Positions 37,817 to 48,200 are shown, counted from the stretch's first letter. The stretch: 64,000 nt of DNA from [Flexibacter] sp. ATCC 35208 (GCF_001975825.1 NZ_MTKN01000012.1:1-64000), one strand, 5' to 3'. Numbers and translations are program-made. The notes: generated by a model from the letters alone, not told the origin.

Positions 37817-39238
37817 ATGAACTATATTATAAACAGAAAGATTATAGCTTTAATTATTTCACTGCTGGGCATTACTTCCTGTTCCAGCCATTTTCTGGAA
37901 GTGGAGCCGAAGGGATCATTGATTGCGCAATCAGTGAGTGACTACGATAACCTGTTGAATAACCTCTACGTGGTTTATATTAACAGTAATGCGCAGGTAC
38001 CTATGGGTGATGAAATGGCCGGTATGCAACCTTACTTTACGAAGGCCAATTATCGTACCCAAAGGTTATTTCGCTGGGATGATGTGATCTATGAAAGTAA
38101 CGACGATGCCCCTGAGTTCACCAATACGATGAAAAGTATTTATGAATTCAATAAGATCATCAATGAGATTGATAATGCAACTGACGGCACAACCATTCAG
38201 AAAGCATCTTTAAAAGCAGAGGCACAGGCCGGCAGAGCATGGACCTACTTTTTAATGATCAACTATTTCGGGTTGCCTTATAGTACCAATGCTGCAACTG
38301 ATTTAGGATTTCCTATTATCACCACAGCTGATATCACGCAGACGGCATTCAAGAGAGCGACTGTGAAAGAAGTGTACGATCTTATCATTAGTGACCTGAC
38401 AGCAGCCATACCGAACCTTCCGGCACAGACTACGTCGAGATTGAGAATGTCCAAAGCAGCAGCCGAAGGTATCCTGGGTAAGGTGTATGTCTTTATGGCG
38501 AACTACCAGGATGGTCTAACCTGGCTAAATGCCGCGATCAATGATATGAGCAATTCCGCAATCCCGGTAGGTCTGTACGATCTTCAAACGGCTACCGCTA
38601 CTGGTGGTGCATATAGTGGTACATCTGTGCCTCCGATGACGGCGAATATCGAAAATTTACTGATTAAACAGTCTAGCAGTTACTGGTCATATATCAATGA
38701 TGAATTGGTGTTAAACCCTGCTGCAGCTGCACTGTATGGTTCCACTGACCTACGCCTGAAATTTTATACAAACAAAAGCTATTCCGGCGCCTCCTACCCT
38801 GTCAGCGGTATCCTGAGGAAAAATAGGTTTTCCGCATTTTTAAATGGGGTATTGGTACCCGATTTATACTTGTTGCGGGCAGAATGTGCATGCCGGCTCG
38901 ATAACCTGGCTGGTGCTACAACAGATGTGGAGACATTGAGACAAAAACGTATGCCGGCGGCTGATGCTACCGTCCCGGACTATGTAGCAGGTAATAAAAT
39001 AAGCCTGTTAAATTTCATCATGGATGAAAGAACCAGGGAATTTGCAGTAACCGGAACACGATGGTTTGATATGAGACGACTGTCTACAGACCCACTTTTT
39101 AGCAATAAAACGTATGCACATGCTATTTATAACCAGGATGGCTCCTCCACACAAGTGTCACTCAGGGCCGAACGCCTCCAATTGCGCTTCCCTCAAAAAA
39201 TTGTTCAACAGAGTACAGGCCTTGTAAATAATCCATAA
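37817..39238 (+). CDS. SusD/RagB-type surface lipoprotein, 473 aa
   Basis: The ATG at 37817 was chosen because it gives a proper lipoprotein signal (IIALIISLLGITSCSS, with the lipobox Cys); an upstream ATG at 37793 overlaps susC and adds eight unlikely residues. The family pattern follows: FLEVEPKGS, AEAQAGRAWTYFLMINYFGL with the TPR-like helices, and LLNFIMDERTREFAVTGTRW then DMRRL near the end. SusD proteins sit as a lid on the SusC barrel and bind the ligand. It pairs with the susC gene immediately upstream. Confidence 0.92.
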   Translation: MNYIINRKIIALIISLLGITSCSSHFLEVEPKGSLIAQSVSDYDNLLNNLYVVYINSNAQVPMGDEMAGMQPYFTKANYRTQRLFRWDDVIYESNDDAPEFTNTMKSIYEFNKIINEIDNATDGTTIQKASLKAEAQAGRAWTYFLMINYFGLPYSTNAATDLGFPIITTADITQTAFKRATVKEVYDLIISDLTAAIPNLPAQTTSRLRMSKAAAEGILGKVYVFMANYQDGLTWLNAAINDMSNSAIPVGLYDLQTATATGGAYSGTSVPPMTANIENLLIKQSSSYWSYINDELVLNPAAAALYGSTDLRLKFYTNKSYSGASYPVSGILRKNRFSAFLNGVLVPDLYLLRAECACRLDNLAGATTDVETLRQKRMPAADATVPDYVAGNKISLLNFIMDERTREFAVTGTRWFDMRRLSTDPLFSNKTYAHAIYNQDGSSTQVSLRAERLQLRFPQKIVQQSTGLVNNP

Positions 39239-39283
39239 TTTTTCTATCCATAACCTTTGCTTAAGAACCAACCGACATGAAAC

Positions 39284-39317
39284 TAACTTCCGGCCTTGTG
39301 TAAACAGCCGGAAGTTA
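39284..39317. terminator. Long inverted repeat after susD
   Basis: An 11-bp perfect stem (TAACTTCCGGC with GCCGGAAGTTA) encloses a 12-base loop, 46 bases after the susD stop. It lacks a T-run and is followed directly by a promoter-like -7 box. It may separate susD from the next gene or stabilise the 3' end of the susCD mRNA. Confidence 0.55.
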
Positions 39318-39327
39318 AGTTCCTACT

Positions 39328-39335
39328 TAAATTTG
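39328..39335 (+). promoter_or_regulatory. -7 element before the TlpA-like gene
   Basis: TAAATTTG is a full match to TAnnTTTG, 12 bases before the ATG at 39348. I see no TTG box at the usual distance, so it may be weak. Confidence 0.35.
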
Positions 39336-39347
39336 CAATAATTAACC

Positions 39348-40766
39348 ATGAAATATTTACAATTTATATTGCTTTCTTTTCTTTCACTGACGTTGCATGC
39401 CCAGTCTAACCCAAGAGACAGCCTGTTTATTGCAAAGTGCACATCATTATTGACGCTGGAGAACCCTCAACGGGAAACTGCCATTCTCAAGGAAGTACGT
39501 GCCTATACGATAAAGGGTGATGAGCCAAGCCTTATCACCGCAGCTACCTTACTTTTTTATATAGGCATGCCAATTGCGAGTGATTCTATTTACGTAACTG
39601 CTGCAAAAAAATATCCAAAGGGCACTGCGGCTAAAACTGTAGCATTTAGCAAGGTCATGAAAATGGAAGAGAATAGCAGTAAGGTAGAAGCAGCCTACAA
39701 TAAATGGTTAAAACAATTTCCAGGCACAGGGAATGACAAGGATTTGTATGAAACTGCCGAGGCACACCTGGCTGTCATTTATGCGAAGGAACGGAATTAT
39801 TCAACTGCGGAAAAATGGCTGTCCGCTGTCAGAGATACAATGCTGATCGCAAAGACGAATATAAATATTGCAGATCTCGCAATGACTGCTAATGATACCG
39901 TACAAGCCAGGAAATCAATGGAGGCAGGAATGGAAAAATTCAAATTATTATCTTATACCCTTCCTTACGACTACCGGGTTCCATACATTTCGCAATATGC
40001 ATTTTTTTTATATCGGCTGCGACATTATGAACAGTCGCTTGCAGTGATTTCTGACGCTTACAACCATGCAGAAAATAAGACCCCTGAGCTAGAAAAGTTA
40101 TATGCCAAAATATTACTGGCAAATAACAGGAGCAAAGAAGCAATGCTTCTATTATCCGGATTACTGAAAAAAGGTAACGGGGATGAAAAGCTACTGGCGG
40201 ATCTGAAAAATGCCTACCAACAGGTAAATGGGAGTGTAACAGGATATGATGCTTATGTCCAACCGCTGATTGACACCATGAAACTGAAGATAAGAGCTGA
40301 ACTTGATCTGAAAATGCTGGATGAAAAGGCGCCTTCGTTTTCACTACATGCACTCGACGGAGGAATGGTGTCTTTGGAAAAGCTGAAAGGGAAAATTGTT
40401 ATTCTTGACTTCTGGGCAACCTGGTGTGGTCCATGTAAGGCATCCTTCCCTGCTATGAAGGCTACCATTAACAAATATGCTGCTGATTCATCGGTAGTAT
40501 TTTTATTTGTTGATTGCATGGAGCGGGTAAAAGACCCAACAGGTGAGATCAAAATCTTCCTGTCAAAAAATGAATACCCTTTCAAAGTATTACTCGACAG
40601 CGAGTCGACTGTAGCCGATCATTATGGTGTAAAAGCAATTCCCAATAAAATAATTATCGATAGTAATGGTGTGATTCGTTTTCGTATTATAGGGGCTGAA
40701 GAGGGGCTCGATGCTGCTGTAGAAAAATTATCTGCGATGATTGAAAAGGTAAAAAAAGCAGCTTAA
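39348..40766 (+). CDS. TlpA/ResA-like thioredoxin-fold protein with TPR-like N-terminal region, 472 aa
   Basis: A signal peptide (MKYLQFILLSFLSLTLHAQS) leads into about 290 residues of helical, TPR-like repeats (AEKWLSAVRDTMLIAKTNIN and similar). A C-terminal thioredoxin domain follows from about 325: APSFSLHALDGGMVSLEKLK, then DFWATWCGPCKASFP with the redox pair CGPC, and the cis-Pro in KAIPNKIIIDSNG. It is periplasmic. Proteins of this form are often attached to SusCD loci in this phylum, where they are thought to maintain disulfides of exported proteins. It follows susD by 109 bases. Confidence 0.88.
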   Translation: MKYLQFILLSFLSLTLHAQSNPRDSLFIAKCTSLLTLENPQRETAILKEVRAYTIKGDEPSLITAATLLFYIGMPIASDSIYVTAAKKYPKGTAAKTVAFSKVMKMEENSSKVEAAYNKWLKQFPGTGNDKDLYETAEAHLAVIYAKERNYSTAEKWLSAVRDTMLIAKTNINIADLAMTANDTVQARKSMEAGMEKFKLLSYTLPYDYRVPYISQYAFFLYRLRHYEQSLAVISDAYNHAENKTPELEKLYAKILLANNRSKEAMLLLSGLLKKGNGDEKLLADLKNAYQQVNGSVTGYDAYVQPLIDTMKLKIRAELDLKMLDEKAPSFSLHALDGGMVSLEKLKGKIVILDFWATWCGPCKASFPAMKATINKYAADSSVVFLFVDCMERVKDPTGEIKIFLSKNEYPFKVLLDSESTVADHYGVKAIPNKIIIDSNGVIRFRIIGAEEGLDAAVEKLSAMIEKVKKAA

Positions 40767-40778
40767 ACTACTGATTAT

Positions 40779-41043
40779 TCAGCCCCTAGTTAGATCTTTC
40801 TGACGCTGGTAATCCTTTTCCAACAAATTAAATTTTGCTACAGTAGTGAGGTAGTCCTGTTGCAATTGTATGTACTGTTGATCTTCAATCACCGCAATAA
40901 TCTCCCCTTTCTTCACATGCATACCTGGCAGCAGCCCGGTTGATTTAACATAACCGCCCAGTGGAATACATACGGAAACCATGTTTTGCGGTGGTACGTC
41001 TATTTTACCGTTTAATTTAAGCGTACCGGACACGTCCCTTTGG
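40779..41043 (-). pseudogene. Fragment of a CusB/CzcB-type efflux adaptor gene
   Basis: The frame reads SGTLKLNGKIDVPPQNMVSV, then PLGGYVKSTGLLPGMHVKKG, EIIAVIEDQQYIQLQQDYL and QRQKDL before a stop. This is the lipoyl-like hairpin region of RND periplasmic adaptors. The signal peptide and the whole second half of a normal protein of about 400 residues are missing. Upstream it runs into a fragment of the matching pump gene. Confidence 0.75.
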
Positions 41044-41215
41044 GTAATACGATACAGGAACCGCTATCATCAACCGCTGCCGGGCAGCATTCAGATTTTC
41101 AATGCCCCGCCATAGGTTACATAATAACCGATGGGTAATCGTAATTCATTCTGCCTTGAGCTGTAGTTCCTGTACAAAATACCCTGTACATCGCCTCCAC
41201 GCACATTAAACCAGA
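41044..41215 (-). pseudogene. Fragment of a CusA/CzcA-type RND pump gene
   Basis: On the minus strand the sequence reads NVRGGDVQGIL, NELRLPIGYYVTYGG and, after a one-base frame change, ENLNAARQRLMIAVPVS. These match the end of the periplasmic docking domain and the start of the next membrane helix of heavy-metal RND pumps. The gene is reduced to under 60 codons and fused to the adaptor fragment. Confidence 0.7.
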
Positions 41216-41317
41216 AAACTTTTTTTTACTGAGCTAAAAACACTGATTGACGTCAGCCACATCAATACTACCAGCAATGAACTTAATTTTTCATGCTAAG
41301 ATGTTTTTGTTGTTAGA

Positions 41318-41944
41318 CTATTCTTTTATCAAATCTTCTATCTGCTTCATGAATTTTTCCGACCCATAGTTGGCTAAGCCCTCATGCCGGAACCTGATTT
41401 TGCCATTCTTATCCAGTACGATCGTGGTTGGTAATGTTCCGGTATAAATCGCATCAGGCACATTGCCTCTGGTTTTGTAAAAAGGAACCGTAAAATTTTC
41501 CCCTTTCATATACGCATTAGCCGCCGAAAGCTCATTGTCCTCATTAACCGTCAAAAAGGAAACATCGGGATTGTTTTTGAACCTGGAATAAAGTATTTCA
41601 ATGGAAGGAAATTCAGCCCTGCATGGCGGACACCACGATGCCCAAAAATTGATGAACACAACTTTTCCCCGCAATGATGCTGTAAGCTGAACAGTGCCTT
41701 TCCCGTCCTCAAAATCAAAGTCAGAAAAAGCCTGGTTTGTAACATCGTAGCCTTCCCCTTCTATCCTGGCATTATATCCCCCCGTAGCCATCAATTGCCG
41801 CAGCACCCATGATTTTGCATCAGGGTTAACCAGTATGACAATAATAAATATTCCCATCAGGATCGAAAAACCATTTCTCCTGATGAATTGTCCGAACTTA
41901 TTCGCAGACACCTTTACCTTTAAAATTTCTTTATTATTCAGCAT
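41318..41944 (-). CDS. Membrane-anchored TlpA-like thioredoxin, 208 aa
   Basis: There is one N-terminal membrane segment (GFSILMGIFIIVILVNP, about 25-41). The thioredoxin domain follows: FEDGKGTVQLTASLRGKVVF, then FINFWASWCPPCRAEFPSIE with redox motif CPPC, and GTLPTTIVLDKNGKIRFRHE with the cis-Pro. It would act on the outer side of the inner membrane as a thiol reductant, for example in cytochrome maturation or metal protein repair. It appears intact although its neighbours on both sides are decayed. Confidence 0.85.
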   Translation of the reverse strand: MLNNKEILKVKVSANKFGQFIRRNGFSILMGIFIIVILVNPDAKSWVLRQLMATGGYNARIEGEGYDVTNQAFSDFDFEDGKGTVQLTASLRGKVVFINFWASWCPPCRAEFPSIEILYSRFKNNPDVSFLTVNEDNELSAANAYMKGENFTVPFYKTRGNVPDAIYTGTLPTTIVLDKNGKIRFRHEGLANYGSEKFMKQIEDLIKE

Positions 41945-41979
41945 AATTCTTTCTATTTATTCGTCAGCAATGCGGGTTA

Positions 41980-42171
41980 TTAGCTTTGTACTAATTCGTT
42001 CAGTGCTTTTATTATCTCGGGAGAAGTATAATCCCTGCCGCCCTCTATCAGGGCAATCATACCTCCACCCCAGGAAAGAATAACAGTAGTCGGTATAGCA
42101 CTCCCAAAAAAGTTACCTGGAATTTCACTATTGAGAATGTACACCGATAGGCTGTACTTATTCTTCTTCAT
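41980..42171 (-). pseudogene. Truncated thioredoxin-like gene, C-terminal part
   Basis: The 63 residues contain GSAIPTTVILSWGGGMIALI, then EGGRDYTSPEI. This is the cis-Pro loop and last strands of a TlpA-like fold. The half with the CxxC redox pair is absent, so it cannot act as a thioredoxin. It lies 35 bases before the intact TlpA gene. Confidence 0.55.
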
Positions 42172-42186
42172 ACAAGCAGACCTCTT

Positions 42187-42447
42187 CTAGTGCACTTCTT
42201 TATATGTTGTATCTTCTATTGTATTATTGCTTCGCCGTGAAACGAGTATACTGCATTCCGAAGCACCCCAACAACCAATATTTAGCAACGACATTAATGA
42301 GAATAATCCTCCCAATGCCATAAACAACCATTCTTTTGACTGAAAGCCCTGCACAATGATGAAATGCCCAATGTCAACCGTAGCACACGCATAAAATTCC
42401 AACCGCTGAATAAGTTTTGCTCCTTTATTTCTTCTTTTTAAAAGTGT
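42187..42447 (-). CDS. Small membrane protein, start codon uncertain
   Basis: A hydrophobic stretch (WLFMALGGLFSLMSLLNIGC) and a preceding amphipathic part are followed by GCWGASEC and a polar tail. The open frame extends back to a stop at 42448 with no ATG; only TTG codons (for example at 42402) could start it. The pattern resembles small YgaP/DUF2892-like inner-membrane proteins found beside metal-efflux and thioredoxin genes. The missing ATG and decayed neighbours suggest it may be a relic too. Confidence 0.45.
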   Translation of the reverse strand, partial: TLLKRRNKGAKLIQRLEFYACATVDIGHFIIVQGFQSKEWLFMALGGLFSLMSLLNIGCWGASECSILVSRRSNNTIEDTTYKEVH

Positions 42448-42774
42448 TTATTCAAAATGGGAAATACGACGGGCAAAAGCTGATGAACGAACTAAGCTCG
42501 AATACCAATACTAAAATGCCTGATAGGCTTTGCAAGCCGTTCCGGGTTCATTAACTAATTGTTCGTTGGTGATGGATATTATTTTAGATTATGAGTTTTG
42601 ATTTCTTTTTTGAGGTGCTTCTCCCTGCATGTTGCACCCCAACTGGCACATAAGTCGAGGTATATTCATCCAATTTTATAGAGACCGCCGCTACTTGTTT
42701 TATACAGATTCCATTTTCTGTAAACATTTGGATTGGTTTGAATTGGATAAACATTATAGCCAGAAAACAGAAAA
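42448..42774. other. Intergenic stretch with no recognisable gene
   Basis: A small plus-strand frame here (42629-42817) ends inside the tRNA terminator and has no family features. I see no promoter pattern or repeat. Confidence 0.5.
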
Positions 42775-42802
42775 GCCGCGTAAATCATGTGATTTATGCG
42801 GC
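42775..42802 (-). terminator. Intrinsic terminator of tRNA-Lys
   Basis: Thirteen-base arms pair around a 2-base top with one G-T wobble, and a T-run follows on the minus strand (42774-42771). It starts about 24 bases past the tRNA 3' end. Confidence 0.85.
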
Positions 42803-42825
42803 GTTGTTACTGCTTAATGCTTTTC

Positions 42826-42901
42826 TGGTGATCCCGTTGGGACTCGAACCCAAGACCCATACATTAAAAGTGTATTGCTCTACCAACTGAGCTACGGAAT
42901 C
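42826..42901 (-). tRNA. tRNA-Lys(UUU)
   Basis: The minus strand forms a full cloverleaf: acceptor GATTCCG with CGGGATC (one G-T pair), D-arm with GCTCAGTTGGTAGAGC, anticodon arm ATACA-CTTTTAA-TGTAT with anticodon TTT, and T-arm TTGGGTTCGAGTCCCAA. The encoded CCA end is at 42826-42828. Anticodon UUU reads Lys codons AAA and AAG. Confidence 0.97.
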
Positions 42902-42943
42902 TGTTCCCATTTTCTCTCAAACGGGACGCGAAGATAATAGTTT

Positions 42944-43987
42944 CTATTTACTCTCCAAATATTTTTTTGGATTTTTTACTACCGAAGATCCTCTCACCTT
43001 CATCTTCGTTTTCAAAACCACCTCTCTCGGTTCCGCTGAAATCTTCTCTGGATCTAACCTGTCGAGCAATAAGCCAATCACCTTATGCGCTATTTTTTCT
43101 ATCGGTTGTGCTATAGCCGTTACCGGTGTTGCAAACAATTCAAAGATGTCGTGATCATCAAAAGAGATCACCGCCAGATCTTCGGGTACCTTCAATTTCA
43201 ACTGTGTCATGGCTTTCAAGCCACAGGAACCTGCCTGTATTGCACCGAATAAAATCGCATCCAGCTTAGGGTTGGCCACCAGAAAATTGCGTACGGTCTG
43301 CACCATAACTTTCTCTTCAGGTGTGAAATCTATTTCAAGTACATAGGATTTTAAGCCTTCATTTTTCAATGCATTCTTATAGCCCTTCAATCGTCCCTTC
43401 ATCTGAGTGAGCGAAGAGGAAAAAGTAATAAAGCCAATATTGCTATACCCCTGTTTAATCAGGTAGTTTGTAGCATTCTCTGCACTCGGCTCATTGTCGA
43501 TGACTACATAATCCGTCTTTACTTTGGGTAAGTAACGATCGAACATCACCACCGGCATTCCTGCTTTGATCAGTTCATTCACCTCCTTCTCTACCCCCGG
43601 AGGCGGAGAAATAATATAACCATCTACACTTCTATCTTTCAATACATTGATCAACTCCTTCGTCTTCTCCGTATCATTATCCGTACTGCAATAGATAATC
43701 CTATACCCTTCCTTATAAGCCTCATTCTCGATCAAACGGGCAATAGTAGCAAAGAATGGGTCAGAGATGCTCTCTACCATCAAACCAATGATATGAGATT
43801 TTCCCGTTCTCAACCCACGGGCAATAGGACTTGGCCGATACCCTACCTCCTGTATATATTTCTCTACCCGCTCCACCAGTTCCTCGCTGATGCGCTTCTC
43901 CTCCGCCTTTCCATTCAGGATAAAAGAGACCGCTGTCTTGGAAATATTCAGGCCATCAGCAATATCCTTGATTCTTAATTTCTTCAC
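42944..43987 (-). CDS. LacI-family transcriptional regulator, 347 aa
   Basis: An N-terminal helix-turn-helix (LRIKDIADGLNISKTAVSFI, then LNGK) and the hinge ARGLRTGKSHIIGLMV are followed by a periplasmic-binding-protein-like sensor (DRSVDGYIISPP, DRYLPKVKTDYVVIDN, LAVISFDDHDIFELF). It is the last gene of the mannoside locus. Two palindromes typical of LacI proteins lie 18 kb upstream before the first SusD gene, and it would repress the locus until a sugar ligand binds. No LacI-type operator was found close to its own start. Confidence 0.93.
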   Translation of the reverse strand: MKKLRIKDIADGLNISKTAVSFILNGKAEEKRISEELVERVEKYIQEVGYRPSPIARGLRTGKSHIIGLMVESISDPFFATIARLIENEAYKEGYRIIYCSTDNDTEKTKELINVLKDRSVDGYIISPPPGVEKEVNELIKAGMPVVMFDRYLPKVKTDYVVIDNEPSAENATNYLIKQGYSNIGFITFSSSLTQMKGRLKGYKNALKNEGLKSYVLEIDFTPEEKVMVQTVRNFLVANPKLDAILFGAIQAGSCGLKAMTQLKLKVPEDLAVISFDDHDIFELFATPVTAIAQPIEKIAHKVIGLLLDRLDPEKISAEPREVVLKTKMKVRGSSVVKNPKKYLESK

Positions 43988-44014
43988 AAGTGGTTATTTA
44001 AGATCAAAAATAGA

Positions 44015-45205
44015 TTATTTTTTAGCCAGCCTTGGATAATTATAACCGAATAATAAAATCACGATATAACAAATGATAGGCAGATAATACGCCGCAGCCA
44101 CGTTGTGATTGGCGATCAACCCCATCAAAGGAGGAAAAACTCCACCTCCTACCACGCCCATCACGATGAAAGAAGAGGCCTGCTGTGTGTGCTTCCCCAG
44201 ATTTTTCAACCCCAGGCTAAAGATAGTCGGGAACATAATGCTGAAAAAGAAATTGATCATTAACAACGCTACAAACGACACCCATCCCCACTGCTGCGCG
44301 ACTATCACACACATCACGATATTCATACCTGCAAACATAGCCAACAGCTTATAAGGGGCAATGATACGCATCAAACCCGTACCCACAAAGCGACCTATCA
44401 TCAGCAGGATCATACTCAATGAGAAAAAATACCCTGCCTTTTCATCACTCAACCCCATCACATCATGCCCATAATTGATAAAATATGCCCAGGTACCTCC
44501 CTGTGCCGCTGTATTGAAAAACTGTGCTATAGCTGCAAATACGAAGTGTTTCTGTCGGATCAGGGGCTTTGCTTCACCCAGGTCTTCATGCGTTGCATAT
44601 TGTAATTTTGGAATGCGAATAAATAAAAAAACCACTGCCAGCGTAGCGATCACCCCTCCTATCACCATGTATAAATCCCGCACAGCCTGTAGATCATTTG
44701 ATTCTTTCAGGATGATATAACTACCCAGCGCAGGGCCTATCACCCCTCCCAGGCCATTGAAAGACTGGGCAAAATTGATACGCTGATCACTGGTACGCTG
44801 ATCTCCCAAAGATGCGATCAACGGATGGGCGACTGTTTCCAAAGTAGCCAGTCCACATGCCAGCACAAACAACGCCAACCGGAAATAATTAAAAGAAACT
44901 GCTTCTGCTGCGGGAATAAACAAAAACGCACCCGAGGCATATAATAACAGACCTAATAAAATGCCACGTTTATAACCAAACCGCTTCATGAATATACCTG
45001 CCGGTATCCCCATCACTGCATACGCTCCAAAAAGGGATAACTGTACCAACCCGGATCTAGACTTTGAAATATGTAAGACATGCTGAAAATGCCGGTTCAA
45101 TACATCTCCCAGTGTGAGTGCTACTCCCCAGCATAAAAACAGGGAGGTCACAAATAAAAAGATAGTCAGGTATTTTCTTTCCGTGAAATTTGGTCGAACG
45201 CTCAT
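44015..45205 (-). CDS. FucP-type sugar:H+ symporter, MFS, 396 aa
   Basis: The protein has about twelve membrane segments. The N-terminal segment (IFLFVTSLFLCWGVALTLGD, then VLNRHFQHVL) and GIPAGIFMKRFGYKRGIL match the FucP/GluP family of inner-membrane sugar transporters. It starts two bases after the GH92-GH130 stop, so it is co-transcribed and should import the monosaccharide released by the locus, most likely mannose. Confidence 0.88.
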   Translation of the reverse strand: MSVRPNFTERKYLTIFLFVTSLFLCWGVALTLGDVLNRHFQHVLHISKSRSGLVQLSLFGAYAVMGIPAGIFMKRFGYKRGILLGLLLYASGAFLFIPAAEAVSFNYFRLALFVLACGLATLETVAHPLIASLGDQRTSDQRINFAQSFNGLGGVIGPALGSYIILKESNDLQAVRDLYMVIGGVIATLAVVFLFIRIPKLQYATHEDLGEAKPLIRQKHFVFAAIAQFFNTAAQGGTWAYFINYGHDVMGLSDEKAGYFFSLSMILLMIGRFVGTGLMRIIAPYKLLAMFAGMNIVMCVIVAQQWGWVSFVALLMINFFFSIMFPTIFSLGLKNLGKHTQQASSFIVMGVVGGGVFPPLMGLIANHNVAAAYYLPIICYIVILLFGYNYPRLAKK

Positions 45206-45207
45206 TA

Positions 45208-48200
45208 TTATTCCTTTTTACCGGCGACCGCGACAGCGACTCTCGAATCCGCACAGCCGTAATAAAGGAACCATTTATTATTGAATAACACAAGTCCTTC
45301 TATAAAAACAGTACCCGCAGGATATTGGCCGCTTTTTTCAAAAGCTTCCTGTGGGATAAGGAAAGGTTGATCCAGCCGGTCTAAAAGCTGGTCAGGATGT
45401 TCGCCATCAAATAATGCCTGTCCGGCAGCATAGGTATTGGCAGTATAGCGCTTATCACCATTAGCAGCGTTGTTCTTGCCGTTATATAACAAGACGATCC
45501 CCTGATCGGTTTTGACTGCCGGAGGACCACATTCTGTGAGGTCACTATCAAAATACCCTTTTCTTGGTGACATCAATTCTTTCAGCTTACCATCTGGTGT
45601 TGTGAGCGGTGTCCATTCATAGAGATTATCAGATGTAGCTGCATAGACATGGTGCTCTCCCCAATACATCCAGTATTTGCCATTTACTTTGGAAATGACC
45701 AGCTGACCATTATTTACCGCTGTGAGGATGGAAGCAGATTTGGAAGCGATATCCCGGAAGGCGCCTTTGAATACCGGACCTTTTTTCTCCCAGTGAATCA
45801 GGTCTTTGGATAGTGCAGCACCTAAACGCGGCACTTTATTGTTCCATTCTGTATACAATACAAGGTAGGTACCCTCTTTTGTCACTGCTACGCGGGGATC
45901 TTCACAACCACCTTTCCATTCAAATTCTTTTGCGTTGTCATTGTCAGGGAATAAAACAGGTTCTTTAGAGCGGGTTTTAATCAAAAGTCCGTCTTCACTG
46001 GTGGCGAGACCAACACGTGAGGTGCGCATACCAATGCCTTTGCCAGAGCAGTCTTCTGCTCTGTACAAAATACAAACCTTGCCATCTTTTAATACGGCGG
46101 CAGGATTGAATGTATCATTGGATTCCCAACCTACCAGTTCCCCCGTCATAGGGTCGCGGAAACTTGTTGTAGAATCAGGGCTTATTAAAGGATTTACGCC
46201 CGCAGGACGCACGAATGGGCCAAGTGCCCAGGAACCCGCAGAAGTAAGCGAAAACGGCTTGTCTGCTGGCTTTATTCCCCTTTGTTTATTCGGTTCGGGC
46301 CCCATTACAAGGTGCAACACCCCACCATTCATAATTGCATTATGCGTGATATAATTATGTTCATAAGGCACTCCATTCAAAGTCGCTGACTGGATATATA
46401 CATTCCGGGGACTATTATTTTCCGCTTCCACTATGAATTGTTTGTTATTCTCAAGGGTGATCGTCATCTTTGGAAACAAAGGACTCCCAATCACATACTG
46501 ATCTGTTCCGGGACATACACTATAAAACCCTGCAGCACTCAGCACATACCAGCTTGACATCTGCCCCTGATCTTCATCGCCGGGGTAGCCATTCTCAGTA
46601 GCATTGTACATATTCTGCATGATCTGTCTTACATGCCACTGGGTTTTCCAGGGCTGCCCGGCGTAGTTATATAAATAAACCAGGTGGTGAATCGGCTCAT
46701 TCCCCTGCGCATATTGCCCCATGTTGAATTCGGCCATCTCCGTCATCTCATGGATCACCTGACCATACCCTCCGACTTTGATAGTACCCGGTATGCTGAA
46801 TACGGAATCGATCTTATTGGTAAACTGTTGCTCCCCGTGCATCAGGTTGATCAATCCCTGCACATCATGGAATACTGACCATGTCCAATGCCATGCATTC
46901 CCTTCTGTATATGGACCACCCCAGTCCAAAGGATCGAACGGCGTTACCCAATTCCCTTCTGCATCTTTTGCACGCATGAAACCAGTGGCAGGATCATACA
47001 GATTTTTGTAATTATACATCTGGCGACTAAATACCTGCTCATAGAATGGCTGGTTCGTCATCTTTGCCAGCTGGTAACCACAAAAGTCATCATAAGCGAA
47101 TTCCAATGTCCAGGAAGAGGCGCCTAATGTCTTTTCTGAATAAGGGCAATAGCCCATTTCATAATATTCCTTGTAACCGGGTCTGCCATTCGCACTACCC
47201 CATGGACCTTTGTTGGTTGCCTCATGGAAGTATGCTTTCAGGGCTTTTTGTGGATCAAAGGTGCGGATACCTTTTGCCCAGGCATCTGTCAATAGAGATA
47301 TGGCATGATTGCCCAGCATCCCTCCTGTTTCGCCCGGAAATGACCAGGCAGGGAACCAGCCACATTGCTCCTGTGCATCCAGCAATGCCTGCGCATAACG
47401 ACCTTCCATGGTTGGATGCATAATTGTGTTCAAAGGAAATTGTCCTCTGAAGGTATCCCAGAAACCATTATCTGTATACATATACCCGGGATGGATCTTT
47501 CCATCGTAAGGACTGAAGTAGTATGGATTGCCATCTTTGTCATATTCGAAGAACTGATGTGAGAAGAGATTGGCGTGGTAGAGACAGGAATAGAAAGTTG
47601 CCTTTTGTTCTTCTGTACCTCCTTCTACTTTCATTCTGGATAAAAGGGCATTCCAAACTTTATCGGCAGCAGTATGGGTGTCTTCTAATTTTTTGTAAGT
47701 CCCCAACTCACGCTGTAATGTCAGTGTTGCCTGCTCCGGACTGATATAAGAAGAAGCTACCTTTGCTTCTACTTGTTTTGCATTGCCAAAGTCGATGTAT
47801 GCACCCATACCTTCGCCTTCGCCTTCAGAATTATTTGCATTTATTCTATTATTCTGCCATGTACCATACGCCTTAAAAGGCTTGTCAAATGTGATCTCAA
47901 AATAATTGCGAAAGTTCTGTGGCGCCCATCTGGCATTATTTACATAACCAGTAATTTTCCGAGCCGAAGGATCTATCTTCACCTGGCTCATTTTGGTATA
48001 CCCATCCAATACAATAATAGCTCTCTTAGAAGGAAATGAAAAACGAAAATGCACCCCTCTTTCTGTAGGAGAGAATTCTGTTTTTATACCATTATCAAAA
48101 GTGACTTTATAATAACCGGGTTGTGCGATTTCATTTTCATGTTTAAAAGAGGCGGCACGTTCATCCTCATTCACTAACAATTCTGACTCAGGGAACAGCG

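Noticed and set aside
32169..40766. FecI/FecR/SusC set as an iron-citrate or siderophore uptake system
   Set aside because: In Bacteroidota this signalling pair usually controls SusCD nutrient loci, and the receptor is followed by a SusD protein and a TlpA-like protein, not by iron transport genes.
42629..42817. Small plus-strand reading frame
   Set aside because: It overlaps the tRNA terminator, has no family features and lies in a region without promoter signals.
42826..42901. tRNA-Lys as an integration site
   Set aside because: No duplicated tRNA 3' end, integrase or island boundary was found in the window.
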